A stretch of 64,000 bases of DNA. Source: Narthecium ossifragum. Lineage: Eukaryota; Streptophyta; Magnoliopsida; Dioscoreales; Nartheciaceae. Numbering within the stretch: position 1 is the stretch's first letter; each line of letters opens with the position of its first letter. The stretch covers positions 19,230,170-19,294,169 of the forward strand of contig OY986970.1 in NCBI GenBank assembly GCA_963920575.1, in the 5' to 3' direction. The notes beneath the pieces are model-generated. The model saw nothing but the letters and a program-made list of their open reading frames with translations. It searched no databases and was not told where the DNA came from. Below, piece by piece: positions 44,001-58,287 of the stretch. The translations under genes were made by a program, and so were the position numbers.

Positions 44001-47000
44001 CTCCATCGAAATACCAACGATCCGAAATTTGGAACTTATTTGAAAGAGAGGTGATTAAAGAAGCTAAAGGGAAGAAGATCATTGATATCAAAGCCAGATG
44101 TTCGGTCTGCAAACATGTCTTCTCCGTCTATTGAAAAAATATCACTAGTCATTTAAAACGTCAAGAAGGAGCTCAAGTTGACATTTGCCAATCTTTACTT
44201 TCACAATCGGCATCAACGGGGCATTTAAGCATTTTCTCATATGATTTGGCTTTCGCTAGAAAATGCTTGTGAGACATGTAGTTCGTAAAAATTATCCTTT
44301 TACTACTATAGATAATGAAGAACCTGAAGATTTTATTATATCGGCTTTGCAATTTGGTTTTCAAAAGTTTTCTCGTGATGTTATGAAATACTACAAAGAG
44401 GAGAAAAAGTTAGTGTCATTTTCTTCTAATGGACTTATTTAAGGGCAAAGTAATGGCTCTTTAGAAAACTGGTTTTGATGCATAAATGTCACTAACTTTT
44501 CCTTCTCCTTATAGTATTTCATAACAGAGCGTTAAGAAGTTCGATAAAATTTTTTTCGAAAACCTAGTTGCAAAGCTGATGTAATGAAATCTTCGAGTTC
44601 ATCATCTATAATACTAAACAGATAATTTTTACGAACTACATACCTCACAAGTATTTTCCTATCAAAAGCCGGATTGTACGAGAAGTTGCTTAAATGCCCC
44701 GTCAATGCCCATTGCAAAAGTAAAGATTGTCAAATATCAAGTTGAGCTCCTCCTTGACCCGTCTTGTGGATCTCCATATAACGTTTTAAATGACTAGTGC
44801 CATTTTTCCAAAAGACAGAGAAGACGTGCTTGCATATCGAACATTTGACTTTCATATCAGTGATCTTCTCTTCGGCATCTTTAATCACCTTTTTCAAATA
44901 AGTTTCAAATATCAAATCGTTGACGTATCGATAGAGGTGTTTGATCATTGCTGGCGTTGGTTGAAGCAACTTTCATCTCACATTATTCTCCTTTAATTTC
45001 AACCTCGTTCTCGAGATCGTAGTTGCGGATGGAGGAAGAAACCATAGGAGAAAGAGAAGAGAAAGTCTTGATTTAGACAATAGAGATCTTGATGTTGCAC
45101 TTGATGAGATAGTTTGATAAAAAAATTGAGTGAGATAGCGAGTGAAAATGAGATGAAAATCCTCATTGATTGGAAATAGAATAATAAATGTTTTCCTTTT
45201 TTGGCCTTTTAAAAAACTATTATAAAGAACCCAAAGCATATTTTTTTTGACCGTTTGAAGACCATTTGAGGCAACCGCCACATTTTTTTTGACCGTTTGA
45301 GTTTGAGACTTTGGGCCTGTTTAGACCGCTTGAGTTTGATTGAGGCTTTGGGCCTCTTTAGCAATTAGTCACCAGCCCAAGTGAATAACCCCGGCCGGAA
45401 GGGACCGGACCGGGAATTTGACCAAGAGGCCTCCGTTCAGCCCTGAACCTGGTTCGGCCTGGTCTAGTAGGCCAACACCCGGGCGGAGCACGCTTCGGCC
45501 TAGGCGGGCCAGGGCTAGACCTAGATCGGGCCGGGCCATTTGGGCTTTTTGGACACCCCTAATGAAAAAACAGATGTCTATGGATTGAATTTAAATGTTC
45601 TAAGAATCTTGGACAACAAGAATATACTTGGATTAATTATCTATTTAAGGTAGACCAGTGGGTGCAACAGGAGTGGGACTAGGAGAAAGAGCATGCTAGA
45701 GTCCAATGGATCTATTTAAAGTATGTGAACAAGCTTAAGATAAAGTTGTGACAAGGACTGGCAACAGATATACTTGTTAAAGTACCAATTTCAAGAGATC
45801 ACCAATATCGGAATCATTATTGATCTTTTCTCCAACAGTATGACAAAGTTTGATTATCTTTTTTGCCATTTCATAACCAGGCGCAGCCTTCCCCCCGATG
45901 ATACAAACACGAGGTACAACTTTCCTTCTGTCACTTTTCTTCATGTTCTGCACCGAAAGCATCAAGATAACAATATCAATAAATTGGTTAGCGACCAAAA
46001 GCAGATCTCCATAATATTTTGCAGGAATAAAGCAGCAGAGTGATTTGGTTTTAGGAGAAAGGTTAGACCAAAGAATTAATCAATCACTGCTTCCCAGCCA
46101 GCAAATTTGAGATGGTGAACAACACAACAAGGGAAGAAAACCATAAGTGGGCTTAGGCCTTGCAGAATAGATGACAATTTGCTGAATTAATAAAAGACAC
46201 ATGAAATGAAGGCCTTGTGAGACACAATTGAGAAAAATCTGTGAAGGCTAGATGAGAAGGCAAATTGCCTAAAGAAAGTTGGATGATTGTTGTCAAAAGC
46301 GTCTGAAACCTTTTGCTTCTAGACTAGCATAGATTTTCAGTGTGAAGGTTTCATGTAGGTAACACAAGACAGAGAGCATTCGGTTTCTTAATTATTGATA
46401 CAATGTAAACCTTAGATCACAATATAATAACAGGCAACTCATCTCTAAAATAAGCTAAAAGTGAAACATAGTTGTGATAATAGTAATGATGTCATATCAA
46501 TAGTAATAGATACGTAGCTGTCGTTAATCTTGTAAAAACATTTACACTGCATAGGCACAAAACATCTAACCATCACATATAGATGTTCATATTATGCATG
46601 GTCCTTTCTTCAGGTACTCTTTAGATACCAAATACATATCACAAATAAGATAGGAAGTTTTCTTCTAATCTGCAGAGAACAAAATAAAAATGCTAGGGAA
46701 AGAAGGCAATGTTATGCAAGCTCGATATGAAGCATCTTCAAGTTCATTACAAATGATGGCAAAGAAAAAGGTGCTACTACATGGACAAATTCACCGATTT
46801 TAAGTACATGGAGCTATCTAAGCTACAAACTCAAAATAAGTTAGTCTGTCATCATACAAGAACATGGGACATTTAGTAGAGAACAACCACAGCTGTGAGG
46901 AGTTTCTTGATATTTGATCATCAAACATGTTTGAGCACAAAAGAAAAGTCCTGTAAATCCTAGAATATAAGGCAAATGAGTGGCTAAAAGAAAATTGATG

Positions 47001-50000
47001 CTATAAAATGAAACGTAATGGCAGAAAAGGATAAACGTACTGGTAATTAACCAGCATGAGACATCTGCTCAGCATGGGGTCCATGCTGAGTATCGCCATG
47101 AGACATGCCAACGGCACATAGAACCTGGATGGCAACATACTGGAGACTGGACTGAGATGGTTGGGAGCTCTAGTGAAAAGAGGTGATTGTGTTGTTTTGG
47201 AGGCAGAGAGAAGAAAAGAGTGTACATAAGTGGGCAAGGATGAAGTCAAGGCAAGCATCCTGTCCTACATAGAAATGTAAACCTGTCAGGAACGAGAATA
47301 GATTTCATATGTTTAGTGGTCAACCACTCCCCTACCCCCACTCCCACCTCTCATCCCTTATAACCTCACCTAATCACCTGTTAGTCATGTCTCCTAAACC
47401 TGTTGTGATAAAATACGTTATTGCTAGCTAGTGCTTGTCAAAACATTGTATTGTCTTTTAAACACAGGACTCCATTCTTTTCTCTTTTTCTAAGGTAAGA
47501 CAGCATTCATAAGGTTGTGAATGACTCAACATCAATTGACTGAAGCCTAGATCGAAGTCCTTGACTAAACTCCTCACTTGATCAAAAAATCTCACAGAAA
47601 TACACTAGGAAAACAGAGAAATAATCTCAATGCTCCTTCTTGCTGGTGAAAGTGACCTCAGCGTCACCTATATTTGGCCTTTTCCTGTCATCTCTACTGA
47701 ACAAAAGGAATTCAACCAGCTTTTTATACCAATGCTCTTCAAAACAGCTCCTTTATGGGCATTGAACTTCAAGAGACTGATAGACATTGAGGTCAAAGCT
47801 CAAATGTGCTGTTGATTTACTCAAATCCTCCAATATTGCCACTTCTGAACAAATGGCTCCCACAACAGCTCAAAAACACAATAAATAGCGTGCACAGGTT
47901 GCACAGAAAATGATAAACCAAAAAAAGGGAAACAGTACTAGAAGGTTGCTTCAAAAATAAACAAACAAGGTTCAAAAGTTATCCACCCACAGGCAGTGCT
48001 TGTATGCAAACAGTGCTCCAGAGAAACAACTAAGAAAATTCACTAACCTTTATACAATCATAACGATGGATTATACCAAGTAAATTCAACAGCTGTCTCT
48101 TGTACTCATGTATTCGCTTAATCTGTACATCAAACATTGCATCTGGGCTGACCTGCAAATGGAGCCTCATGCCTTTAATAAGGAGGACAAAAAGAATCTG
48201 TTCTCATACTAATGAAAAATGCAAGTGATTCCCATAGAATGCTCTTATGTGTACCTTCATGCTTGTCATTTTTCGGATAAAATCAACAAGCCTAATTTTG
48301 TTGACCCTCCTGATCTACAAAGAAAAAACATACACATTTCAATTACTTCATATCATAGTCACAGAAGCGAAATTCCTACAACTATGTAGAAGAAAAGCTA
48401 CAGAATTACCATTTTCCATTCTCCTTGGAGTTCTGCATTCTCCACGTGCTCTCTTAATCCCATTAACAGGTCAACATCACGGATCCAAGAATCTGTTCTA
48501 AGCCATTTGGAAATAAGACCACATAAACCAGGGTTGCAGACCACAATCCAACGACGCTGAGAAGTAGAATTATGTGCCATTCAGGTGACTGTAACTGCTA
48601 CAGTATTGTGAAAGTACTTTATGTTTCCAAAAGAATAAAAGCACACCGAAGAACTAACAAGACACGGGGCTAATGTTAACAGGAGAGATGCATAAAAGAG
48701 GCTAATTTTTGAATTAGCTAATAACTAGAGACGATTATCGTCAATATATGGTTGCTAACAATTCTATTCATGCAACTAACATAATGTGTTGAGTAGATGA
48801 AAAGGACAATTGCTAATAAAATATAAGATTGTCGTCAGTATTAGGTTGCTAATAATTCTATTGTAAAATCCTATGATTTACAGTTTGAATCTCATATCCA
48901 TGTCAAATCCCAAGTCAACTAGCATGAATCGTACTTTCAAATTCTATCTATATGAATCTTACAATTAGAATTCTAAATGCAACAGGTTGCAATTAGGGTC
49001 TTATGACTTACAATTTGAATCAAGTTGAATCAGATTACTAGATCATGAACCAACTTTCATATTATAATCTTATATATCCCTATACAATAAGCCTTTCTCC
49101 TTTATGACTTAAAAAGTCCTATCTAGTACTGGTTCGGAGGCCTACATGCACTGAGATCTCAAATCTTTGGTTTTTTAGATAAAGGAAAGAACATAGAAAA
49201 TGATGCATGCTTGCTTCTTGGATGTCAAAAGAAGAAGTTCTACGTATCCTTTAGATTCTTTTATACATCCTTTACATTCTGAATCACGAGCATAATGACT
49301 CTAATAAAAAGAAAAAACAAACAGATACAAAAGAACATCGAACCTGAGTAACGCCATTGGTTTTGTATTGGAACCTCTGAGGCCAAAGGTCGTAGAAATC
49401 CTGAAGAATTATTTCCAAAATTCAAAGTTTGGTAATAAACAAACAACAAAGGTTTCAACTGTTGAAAATTTGGACATATAATCCACACAAGAAGCAGATT
49501 GTAATGTGAGTGTGGAAATTTGAAAAGCAGTTTCATTCTAAGGGGGGGGCGCGCCAGGCAAGGGGAGGTGGAGGCATAAACAAGCATTTCTCTCTTATTA
49601 CGTTGTGATTTAACCACATATCACCAACAAAGCTGTAGAATATGCTCTAATAACTATCACCTCAACCAGCAAATGCATACGAATCTTGTTTATAGACAAA
49701 GTGACAAAAAAAATTGTCACCATATTCAGCATAAAATCAAGCATCTGAGACTGGAGGTTTGGATGCTCTTCAGATCCGGTGTGCCACAGGTGTGGTTTCT
49801 AGTCCGAGTCCCTGTCACATTTGTTCTTTGAGTGCCCGTATGCTGCGGAGGTATGGGCGATGGGAGCGCATGGTAGGCCAATTCCGGGTTCCATCTCGGA
49901 CTGCTGGGATCTTCTGCCCACTTCTGCGAGGAGGAGCTTGGAGGAGTGGAAATAATGGGTAAGCTATTCTCTCTGGTGGTTATGGAAGGAGAGGAATTCT

Positions 50001-53000
50001 GTGATTTTTAGTTCATCAAAGACTTCAGCGGCCCACTTGGCACGGCCAATTGCACGGCAGATCAAGGAGTTCCTATTGGTGCACAAACCAAGATCAACGC
50101 CTCCTACTTCTCCATCGGGTTATTCTTCGGCGTCCTCATCCTATTCTTCCCTCATGACGGTGGTTCTTCGCATAGATGCTTCTTTCTACAGGCGTGATGC
50201 TGGGCTGGGAGGTGCCTGCATTCTAAATTATGAGATTTTGCCCACTTGGACCTGGAGTCCCCGCTGCCAAGTGTCGTCAATGGTGGAGGCTGAATTAAGG
50301 GCGGTTGACGGAGGCATTCATGAGGCCTACAAGCGTGGGATGACTTGGTTGGTCATCAAGTCTAACTCATTGCTGGCGATAGGGTTCATCAATGGTAGTA
50401 TGGTCTGGCCCAAGGAGATGGAAGGGATCCTCAAGTCTATCTAGTGGACATCATCTCAGCTGACGCAGTCCTATTTTGTCCATATTCCTAGGGAGCAGAA
50501 TGCTTCTGCTCACTAGGTTGCGTCCAAAGCCCGGCTGCTACCTATAAGTAGCTGATGGCCTAGTTTTGTTGTACCAGCCTTTGGGCTTAACTAAGTGTTT
50601 AAAAAAAAAAAAAAAAAAAAAAAAGCATCTGAGACAGCATTTATATCCAACCCAGGATAACTAAGCATTAGATGGCCTGCGAAATTACAAAGCCGATTCC
50701 AATGAAGAATGATTTCATGTCAGAAATATTTTGTTTATGCTTATAAAACTACAGAGTGTGCTGTAGGAAACTGTATGAAAACTAGCATAATAAAAATTCC
50801 AATGAAGAATGATAATATTTTGACAAGTAACAGCCATAAAAGCAGTCTGTATGCTGTAACATAGTACCGACTCGATGGCTAATCGGGTCGATTTTCTCCC
50901 CTAATTCGTATATCGGGGAAATTGGGTAGGAGCCGGTCAAAACTTATTCATTTGGACCGGCATAGACCGAAACTTACACGTTTCGACGGTACGTACCGGT
51001 AATATTAATAAAATAAGAAGAAGATTTAGATTTAGATAGATATAGGCTATAGATATAGATATAGATAAAGATAGATTAAGATAAAGATAAATATTAATTT
51101 AGGGATAGGGATTGGGATTGGGATTGGGATTGGGATTGGGATTGGGATTGGGATTGGGATTGGGATTGGGATTGGGGGATGGGAGATGGGAGATTGAGAT
51201 GGGAGATAGGAGATGGAGATGGAGATGGAGATGGAGATGGAGATGGAGAAAACCGCCTAAAAATGCTCCGATTGAGATTGAGAAAACCGCTCAAATATGC
51301 TCCCATGACCAGGGAAGGGACCGAAGCACCGCCTAAACATGTTGCTCATTGGTCAAGATGTGTCTGCAGTGCGCAGCTCACGAATCATGGATGACATGAC
51401 TCTCAGATACAGCTTCTTCGTATAAGAATCGAAGCGCATAGTCAATCAGCGCAGCCTGACAAAAGATGTGATCCCAAACTTTTTCTTGAGGGCCTCCCAT
51501 ATCTCATGTGCAGTCTGGAAAGGCTCAAACTCGCCTACAATATCGTCTTTCATGGTCACCAATAGAGTACGGCGAGCACGACGACTCTTGCTTAGCCACT
51601 TCTGATAGACCTCAAGGTCTCGACGATGTTGAGCGATGTTGCCCTGCTCAGGTTCATGCATGTGACATCAAGGGTCTATAAGACCTCCTTTTCATCGAGA
51701 TAAATTGGATCTTCCGGCGCCAAGTATCAAAATTATCGTCATCCAACTTATCTCCTTTTGCCAAGTCACCTATAAAGATCTTACTTGCCATTCTTAACAT
51801 ACAGAGTCAAAACAACAAAAAATATACACATAGGTATATCAAGCACAACACAACTCAACAATTAATTTTGCAACAAAAAGTCTAAATTTAGTCAATGACA
51901 ACTTCAACAAGTGTGAGGTCAAAAGTTCACCAAACTCCCAATCATCACCCACAAGTATTTGTTGCCAAAATTTTAATTTAAAAAATGCGCAAAATTTCAA
52001 TTTTATCAGGGGAAAAAAACTCATTATTCCCCTCATACTGATGAAGCCCCCCACTTGACCAAACATTTGTAAGCATATTGATCAAACAACTTTTCATGAC
52101 TAATTATGGACAATAGCTAAGATCTTGTTTAGTAACATGTATATAAAAGACTTTTCTTACTTTATTCATGCATGAACTAACATTGATACATGTTATTAAC
52201 TAAAAGAAATAAAATTCCTAACTTTCATACTCTCGGTCAGGGACTGGTTCGTAATTACCGAAACATACAGAGGCAAAACGCAAAAAAACAGCATGCTCAA
52301 AATATATGTTATATGATTTCAGCAAACAGCATGCTCAAAATAAAGGGTGCAAAATGCAAAATATGCATGTGCAACAAAGTTGATGGCAGATCTGTAAATA
52401 CTAGGAAATTTGAGAAAGCATTAATAGCATATAGAACGAAATTCTATCATATGATATCTCAACTTTATCATATGTTACCAAAGTTATGTCATACCATATA
52501 CAAAATCACATACTAACGGGTTTGAAGAACTGAAACCCAAAACCCTTTGAACTCATCCCTCCCGATCATGCAAACCCTCTTCCTAGGGTTTTGCCGCCGT
52601 TGTCGTTAGCCCTTTGATACCCGCAACGCCACCTCCAGCGAGTACCGCCATCGTCGGCGCGGCTACGAACCACCGCATCGTCATCGCCGTCCAAGGCGCA
52701 CACACGTTGTCGCCACCAGCTCGTGCCGACCCATAGGCATAGTTAGCGCCGCCATTTAGTGCGTTGCCGCCTTCCTTGGGCGCTATGCCGCCGATCAAGC
52801 TTTCTGTCGTTGACGGCCATTATTGTTGTCAATGTCTCTCGCACTCGTCACTACCACCAGCTCGAGTTCGAGGGGGGTTTTAGGTGCAGCCGCTGCCTTC
52901 ACCGGTACTAGAGGTGTTGCTATCGCTTCTCCCACTCGCTGCCATCACCAGAGCGAGATCTAGGAGATGCGATGGTGCAGCCCCCGCTAGGTATGGCAAT

Positions 53001-56000
53001 GGACCAGATTTGCCCCGTAAGCCACTTGACCCAACCCGTTTGGGGCGGAGAAATGGGGCAATGACCAGGTTAGCGGGGTAGACCAGATTAAACGGGGCAG
53101 GTTAATTGTGGAGATGGGGTGGGGATGGATTTTAGTCAACATGTCCCGCTTTCGACTCGGCCCAGATATAACTCTGATTATTTTTACATAACTATTATTT
53201 TTAGTATCATATTAAAAACTTTCTTTTTGAAACTATGTGGCACTTGAAAGTTGGAATTGATGTGCTTTTAGATAATTAGTTTAGAAATGATCTCATAGTA
53301 CTTTTATTGAAATAGAAATTATATGATATCAGACATAGTTTGTGGTCGGTTACATTTTGATAATTTATACTTGTCTAGTTCGTTTGTAATCTTTTTTGAC
53401 ACTATTGTATCATCCTTATATGGTAGGATGGTTCCTACTGACATCCTACATGGCAGGTGATGTCCTAGGCGGAGCCTACATGGAGGGAGAGTTAGTGGGA
53501 GAGGTGGTTAATAGTGGGGGGCCAGAAAGTGGTCACGCGGTTACATGGGAGGTTACGTAACCATCTCGACAAACGGTTTCGATCATGCCAACGCCTCGCA
53601 TCCCATTCATTCGGGGGAAGTGGACCTTTAGAGCGCCAGGGTGATGATGTACTTGATGTTGGGAGGAACGATGCCGCGTGGAAACAACGCGGAAGATCAA
53701 CGATCGCTTCGGCTCGGAGCAGTGCGAGGCGTTCGAGGGTTTACTGGCTGGAGAGATGTTAGAGCTCCGAGATGGCATTGTGCTGCGCAAGGAGGAGGAC
53801 AGGCGGTGTCGGATGATGGCGTATGTGAAGTTCCCGGAGGCGGCTATACTGCGGACGGCGCCGGAAGCGAGGCTAGAGAGCACACGCGAGGCTGGAGGAC
53901 GTGCGCGTCGTTGAATAAGGGAACAACGGACATGAATAGTGGAGGAGCGACGAACAGGGGACGCGAACTCGCCAGAGCAAACCGGAGCCGGAGGAGCTGG
54001 GTGCGTCGGAGAAGGACAGAACCGAGCAAAGGGGGCCGGAGGAGGGCAGATCCGAGCGGCGAAAAGCCGGAGGAGAGCAGAGTCCAGCAGCGGACTCCGG
54101 AGGAGCGACGAACAGAGGGCCGAAGGGGGGTAGATCCGAGCGGCGAGGCCAAAGGAGGGGAGATCCGAGAGGCAGAGGACGCGAACTCGCCGGAGAAAGC
54201 CAGAGTCGGAAGAGCTGGGTACGCCGGAGAAGGACAAAACCGAGCGAAAGGGGCCGGAGGAGGGCAGATCTGAGCGGCGAAGGTGAGATCTGAGCGGCGG
54301 AAGGCCGGAGGAGAGTAGAGTCCAGCAACGGACTCAGGAGAAGCGACAAACAAAGGGCCGAAGGAGAGTAGATCCGAGCGGCGAGGCCAGACGAGGGGAG
54401 ACCCGAGCGGCAGAGGACGCAAACAGGGGAGGAGCCTGGCGAAGGGAAAGAAGAGGAAGAGAGAGGGCGGCACGTTGGTGATGGAGGACGGCGCCGGGGG
54501 GAGAGATAAGTGCGGCAGACGGTTGAGTAGGGGGATGAGATTACCATGTTTTTACTCTCATTGGAAGTTTGGCCACGAATTCATGGGTATTCGAGTTCCG
54601 TCTTAACGAAAGTTGTGGTACACCAACGATTTCAACTAGACGAGCGACGCCATGATCCGCAAATGAGCGCTTCCTCACACCGGCCGTCCTTCACACGTGA
54701 CTCATAATAATCCAATGTTATTATTCTTCACCCATAGAATATAATGATGCAACTTTCCTCCGTTTTTATGTTTTTTTCTTGATAATTAAATCACAGATTT
54801 ATAATGATAATTAATAATTCTTTATATTGATTGCATGTGTTTAATTATTAAGGTTTGTGGAGAGACAGAGAGTTAGTGGAGAGAGACAGGGAGGGAGGGA
54901 GGGAACGAGCGAGAGACGGCGTCGTGCCAGGGCACGGGTCAACACTAATTATTCTATATGACACTTGACAGATTTATGATTAAAATTGTCGGCGTCTTTA
55001 ATTTTTTTTTAACGAAAATGAGAATATCCCAAACGGAGCGGGGTGAAGGCCACGACAGAAAGTACAAGCAATGGCAGTGCTAGCTATGCCTATGGGCCAG
55101 CACGAGCCGGTGGCAAAAACGTACGCTCCTTGGACGGCGACTCGGTGGTGCACAGCCATGCCGACGAGCGCCAGCGATGGCAGTACTCCCTGGAGACAAC
55201 ATTGTGTGCCCCAAAGGGCTGATGGCGGCAGCAAAACCCTAGAAAGAGGGTGTGCACCATCGGAACGGATGAGTTCAATAGCGGGTTTCGGGCTTCAGTT
55301 CTTCAAACCCGTTTGTATGTGATTTCGTATTTGGTATGATATAGCTTGGGTAACATGTGACAAAGCTAAGATAGCACATGATAAAATTTCATCCTATCGG
55401 CCATGAATGCTTTCTCAGACTTCCTAATATTTACAGATCTTCAATCAACTATGCTACATATGCATGTTTTGCATTTTGCGCCCTGCCCTGTATTGTGTGT
55501 GATTTGCAGAAATCACATATTTCTTGCATGAATAATTCTATAGATTATTTTAGCATGTTTTTTTTGCGTTTTGCTCCTGTATGTTTGGGACCTTGGGTAG
55601 TTACAAATAAGTCTCTTACTGATGGTATGAAAGTTAAGAATTTTATTTCCTTTATTGACAACATATATCAATGTTAGTTCATGCACGAATAAGTAAAAAA
55701 AGGCTTTTATATACATGTTACTAATTAAGATCTAAGCTACCATCCATAATTAGTTACAGAAAGTTGTTTGATCAACATGCCTAAAGATGTTTGGTCAAAT
55801 GAGAGGTTTTATTGGTGGGAGGGGAGTAATGAGTTTCTTACCTTTGATAAAACCGAAATTTGCGTATTTATTAAACTAAATTTTCAACAACAATTACTTG
55901 TTGTGGGCGATAATTGGGAGCTTGACAAACTTTCGACCTCACACATGTTGAAGCTGTCATTATTTAAATTTAGATTTGTTTGCTGCAAAATTAATCATTG

Positions 56001-58255
56001 AGTTGTGTTGTGTTAATATACCTTTGTGCACTTTTTTTTGTTTTGACTCTATATGTTAAAGAATGACAAGTAAGAGTTTTATAGATGGCTTGACAAAAAG
56101 AGATAAGTTAGATAGCGACAAATTTGATACTTGGTGTCGGAAGATCCAATTTATCTCAACGAAAAGGGGGTCTTGGAGACCCTTGATGTCGTCAGGACTG
56201 AGCCTGAGCAGGGTAACACTGCTCAACATCGCCAAGTCCTTGAGGTCCATTAGAAGTGGCTGAGCAAGAGTCGCCATACTCGCCTTATTCTGCTGGTGAG
56301 CATGAAAGATGATCTTATAGGCGAGTTTAAGCCTTACCAAACTGCTCATGAGATATGGGAGGCTCTCAAGAAATAGTTTGGGATCACATCTTCTGTCAGG
56401 TTGCGCGGATTGACTATGAGTTTCGATTCCTATAAGAAGAAGTAGCATTTGAGTGCTATGTTATCCATGATTCCAAGCGGATCACATCTTCTGTCAGGCT
56501 GCACGGATTGACTATGTGTTTCGATTCCTATAAGAAGAAGTAGCATTTGAGTGTTATGTTATCCATGATTCGCAAGCTGCACGCTGCAGGACACGTCCTG
56601 ACCATGAACAACATGTTCCTCTCCTCTCTAACTTTGTCTCTTTTGATGAATGCTTGGTTTCTAGTCAAGCAATAGTCGCTCATTCTCCTCATGTGGGTAG
56701 TAAATTAAGGAGTCACGGACCATATAGCGAGACAGAGTCGGATTTGTAGAGTAACACCGATTCTAGCTAGGAACATAAGAACTTTCATGGGGAATGAGTC
56801 TAGCGTGGATGTGCTTGGAATTGGTAAGTGCAAGCTGGAATTGAGATATAGGTGCACCTTATGCCTGCATGATGTCCTTTATGCTCCAGGAATTCGACGG
56901 GACATGCTTTCAGTTACTAGCTTATTAGCCTTGGACTTTTCTTTTCGTTAGTTATACGTCTTACTACTATATGTTTAATTTAATTACACGTTATACTACC
57001 ATTGTCCCCCATCTCACCTCACATGTCATGTATGAAGTCCCATGATGGCGAGGACTTGGAACCTTCTACTTAATTGTCCCTGTAATTTCCGACACGTTTT
57101 GTGGTCCCTTGACTTCAAAAACTTCGAATCGATCCCTCGATTTCGCGAACCTTTTCAATGTGGTCCCTCTATCCATATCTGTGAGCCGATCTAACGGAAA
57201 AGGAGAATTTTGACTAGTTCAAATCAATTTTGACCAATTTAACCCGATTTTGATTACTTATGCCACGTAAGCACATTCTTTTCTCTCCTCTCTCCTCTCT
57301 CTCTCATGTCTGTCGTCCTCCTGGCACATTCTGGTTTGGAGCGCCATCGACAGGTACAGCGGCAACATCTCCGATGTCAAGGCTCCACCAAGCCAGCGAC
57401 AGCGACGGAGAAGATCGTGAGAGAGCTCCACCTCTGAACCATGGCATAGAGGTAGGGGACAAAGGAGAACCGCCAGAATCCGCAACTCCACTTAACCTGA
57501 AGCAATGGACACCTCGACAGCTAATTCCAAGTGTCGGCGCCACCTGGAAGGAGATCACCTCTGGCCAAGTGGTGCAGTAGACGCACACTAGCCCTGCTTG
57601 CCACACATACTAGACATGTGCATAGTTATGGTAGCACATGGAGACAAACTTCCAGCACATCGTCTCTACCAGCATCCCAGCCTCCTCCCATCCACCAACT
57701 CCCACACACACAAACTCCTTGATATGCCGTCGGCCCCGACACAATCGATGAGAAACAGCGTTCACCCGCCATCACCGACCAAGCGGATGAAGCGAGGCTG
57801 CAGGGGAGGTAGGGGGACAAGGGGGACCATGTACTTGTGGTGAGATTGAACCCAACTACGGCTAAGGGCTCGTGGGTGGTGAAATAGAGGTCGTAGAGGG
57901 AGCCATAAACTCCACCTCTCGCGGGCCCATCCAAAAAGACACTGTCTTGGCTGGCAAGGATGGTGTTGTGGGCCGCCATAGAGAGGAGTCGTAGAGGGGG
58001 AGGAGACGGTGGCGATAGAACTAGGGATGGCACAGGAGGAAGGAGAGAGAGGACTGAGGAGTGGTGGTGACAGCAAAGAAAGAGGAAGAAGGGGGAGACC
58101 GGAGAGGATGAGGGAGTGGAAGCGCTTGCCGGTGCAGCGAAGAGTCAAGATGGTCGGAAGGGGAAGGAAAGCTAGTATTACGTCCAGAAGCTCTTCCGGC
58201 AGTCCATCTCCTCCGCCATGGTGGAGCTCTTCCTCTTCCTATGTTATGTGTTTTG

Positions 58256-58287
<32 letters not shown>

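Larger units (their letters stand above)
43359..45561. mobile_element. Foldback hAT derivative with about 1.07-kb inverted arms
   Basis: Both ends begin TAGGGGTGTCCAAAA when read inward. The similarity continues for about 1.07 kb on each side: left arm about 43359-44424, right arm about 44484-45561, in inverse orientation. Each arm has a GC-rich subterminal zone (GGCCCGGCCC motifs), then the start of a BED-finger hAT transposase. The element is thus two inward-facing 5' halves without a 3' half, joined by about 60 unique bases. The arms have diverged from each other. I could not find a matching 8-bp duplication at the ends. It lies in the phosphorylase intron 45785-43153. Confidence 0.85.

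Noticed and set aside
43351..45569. 8-bp target duplication for the foldback element (CAGGAGAA against ATGAAAAA)
   Set aside because: Only about half the bases match, so it is not evidence of a duplication.
51108..51178. (GGGATT)n as an interstitial telomere
   Set aside because: Plant telomere repeat is TTTAGGG (or TTAGGG in some monocots); GGGATT is neither in any rotation.
53533..54547. Overlapping long frames (209-234 codons) on both strands
   Set aside because: They lie in a purine-rich minisatellite; several frames are open at once because stop codons are rare in the repeat unit.
57626..58033. F-box/kelch gene on the minus strand
   Set aside because: Similarity is limited to one short stretch, there is no F-box or full repeat, and it lies inside a MULE-like element; noted only as possible captured sequence.
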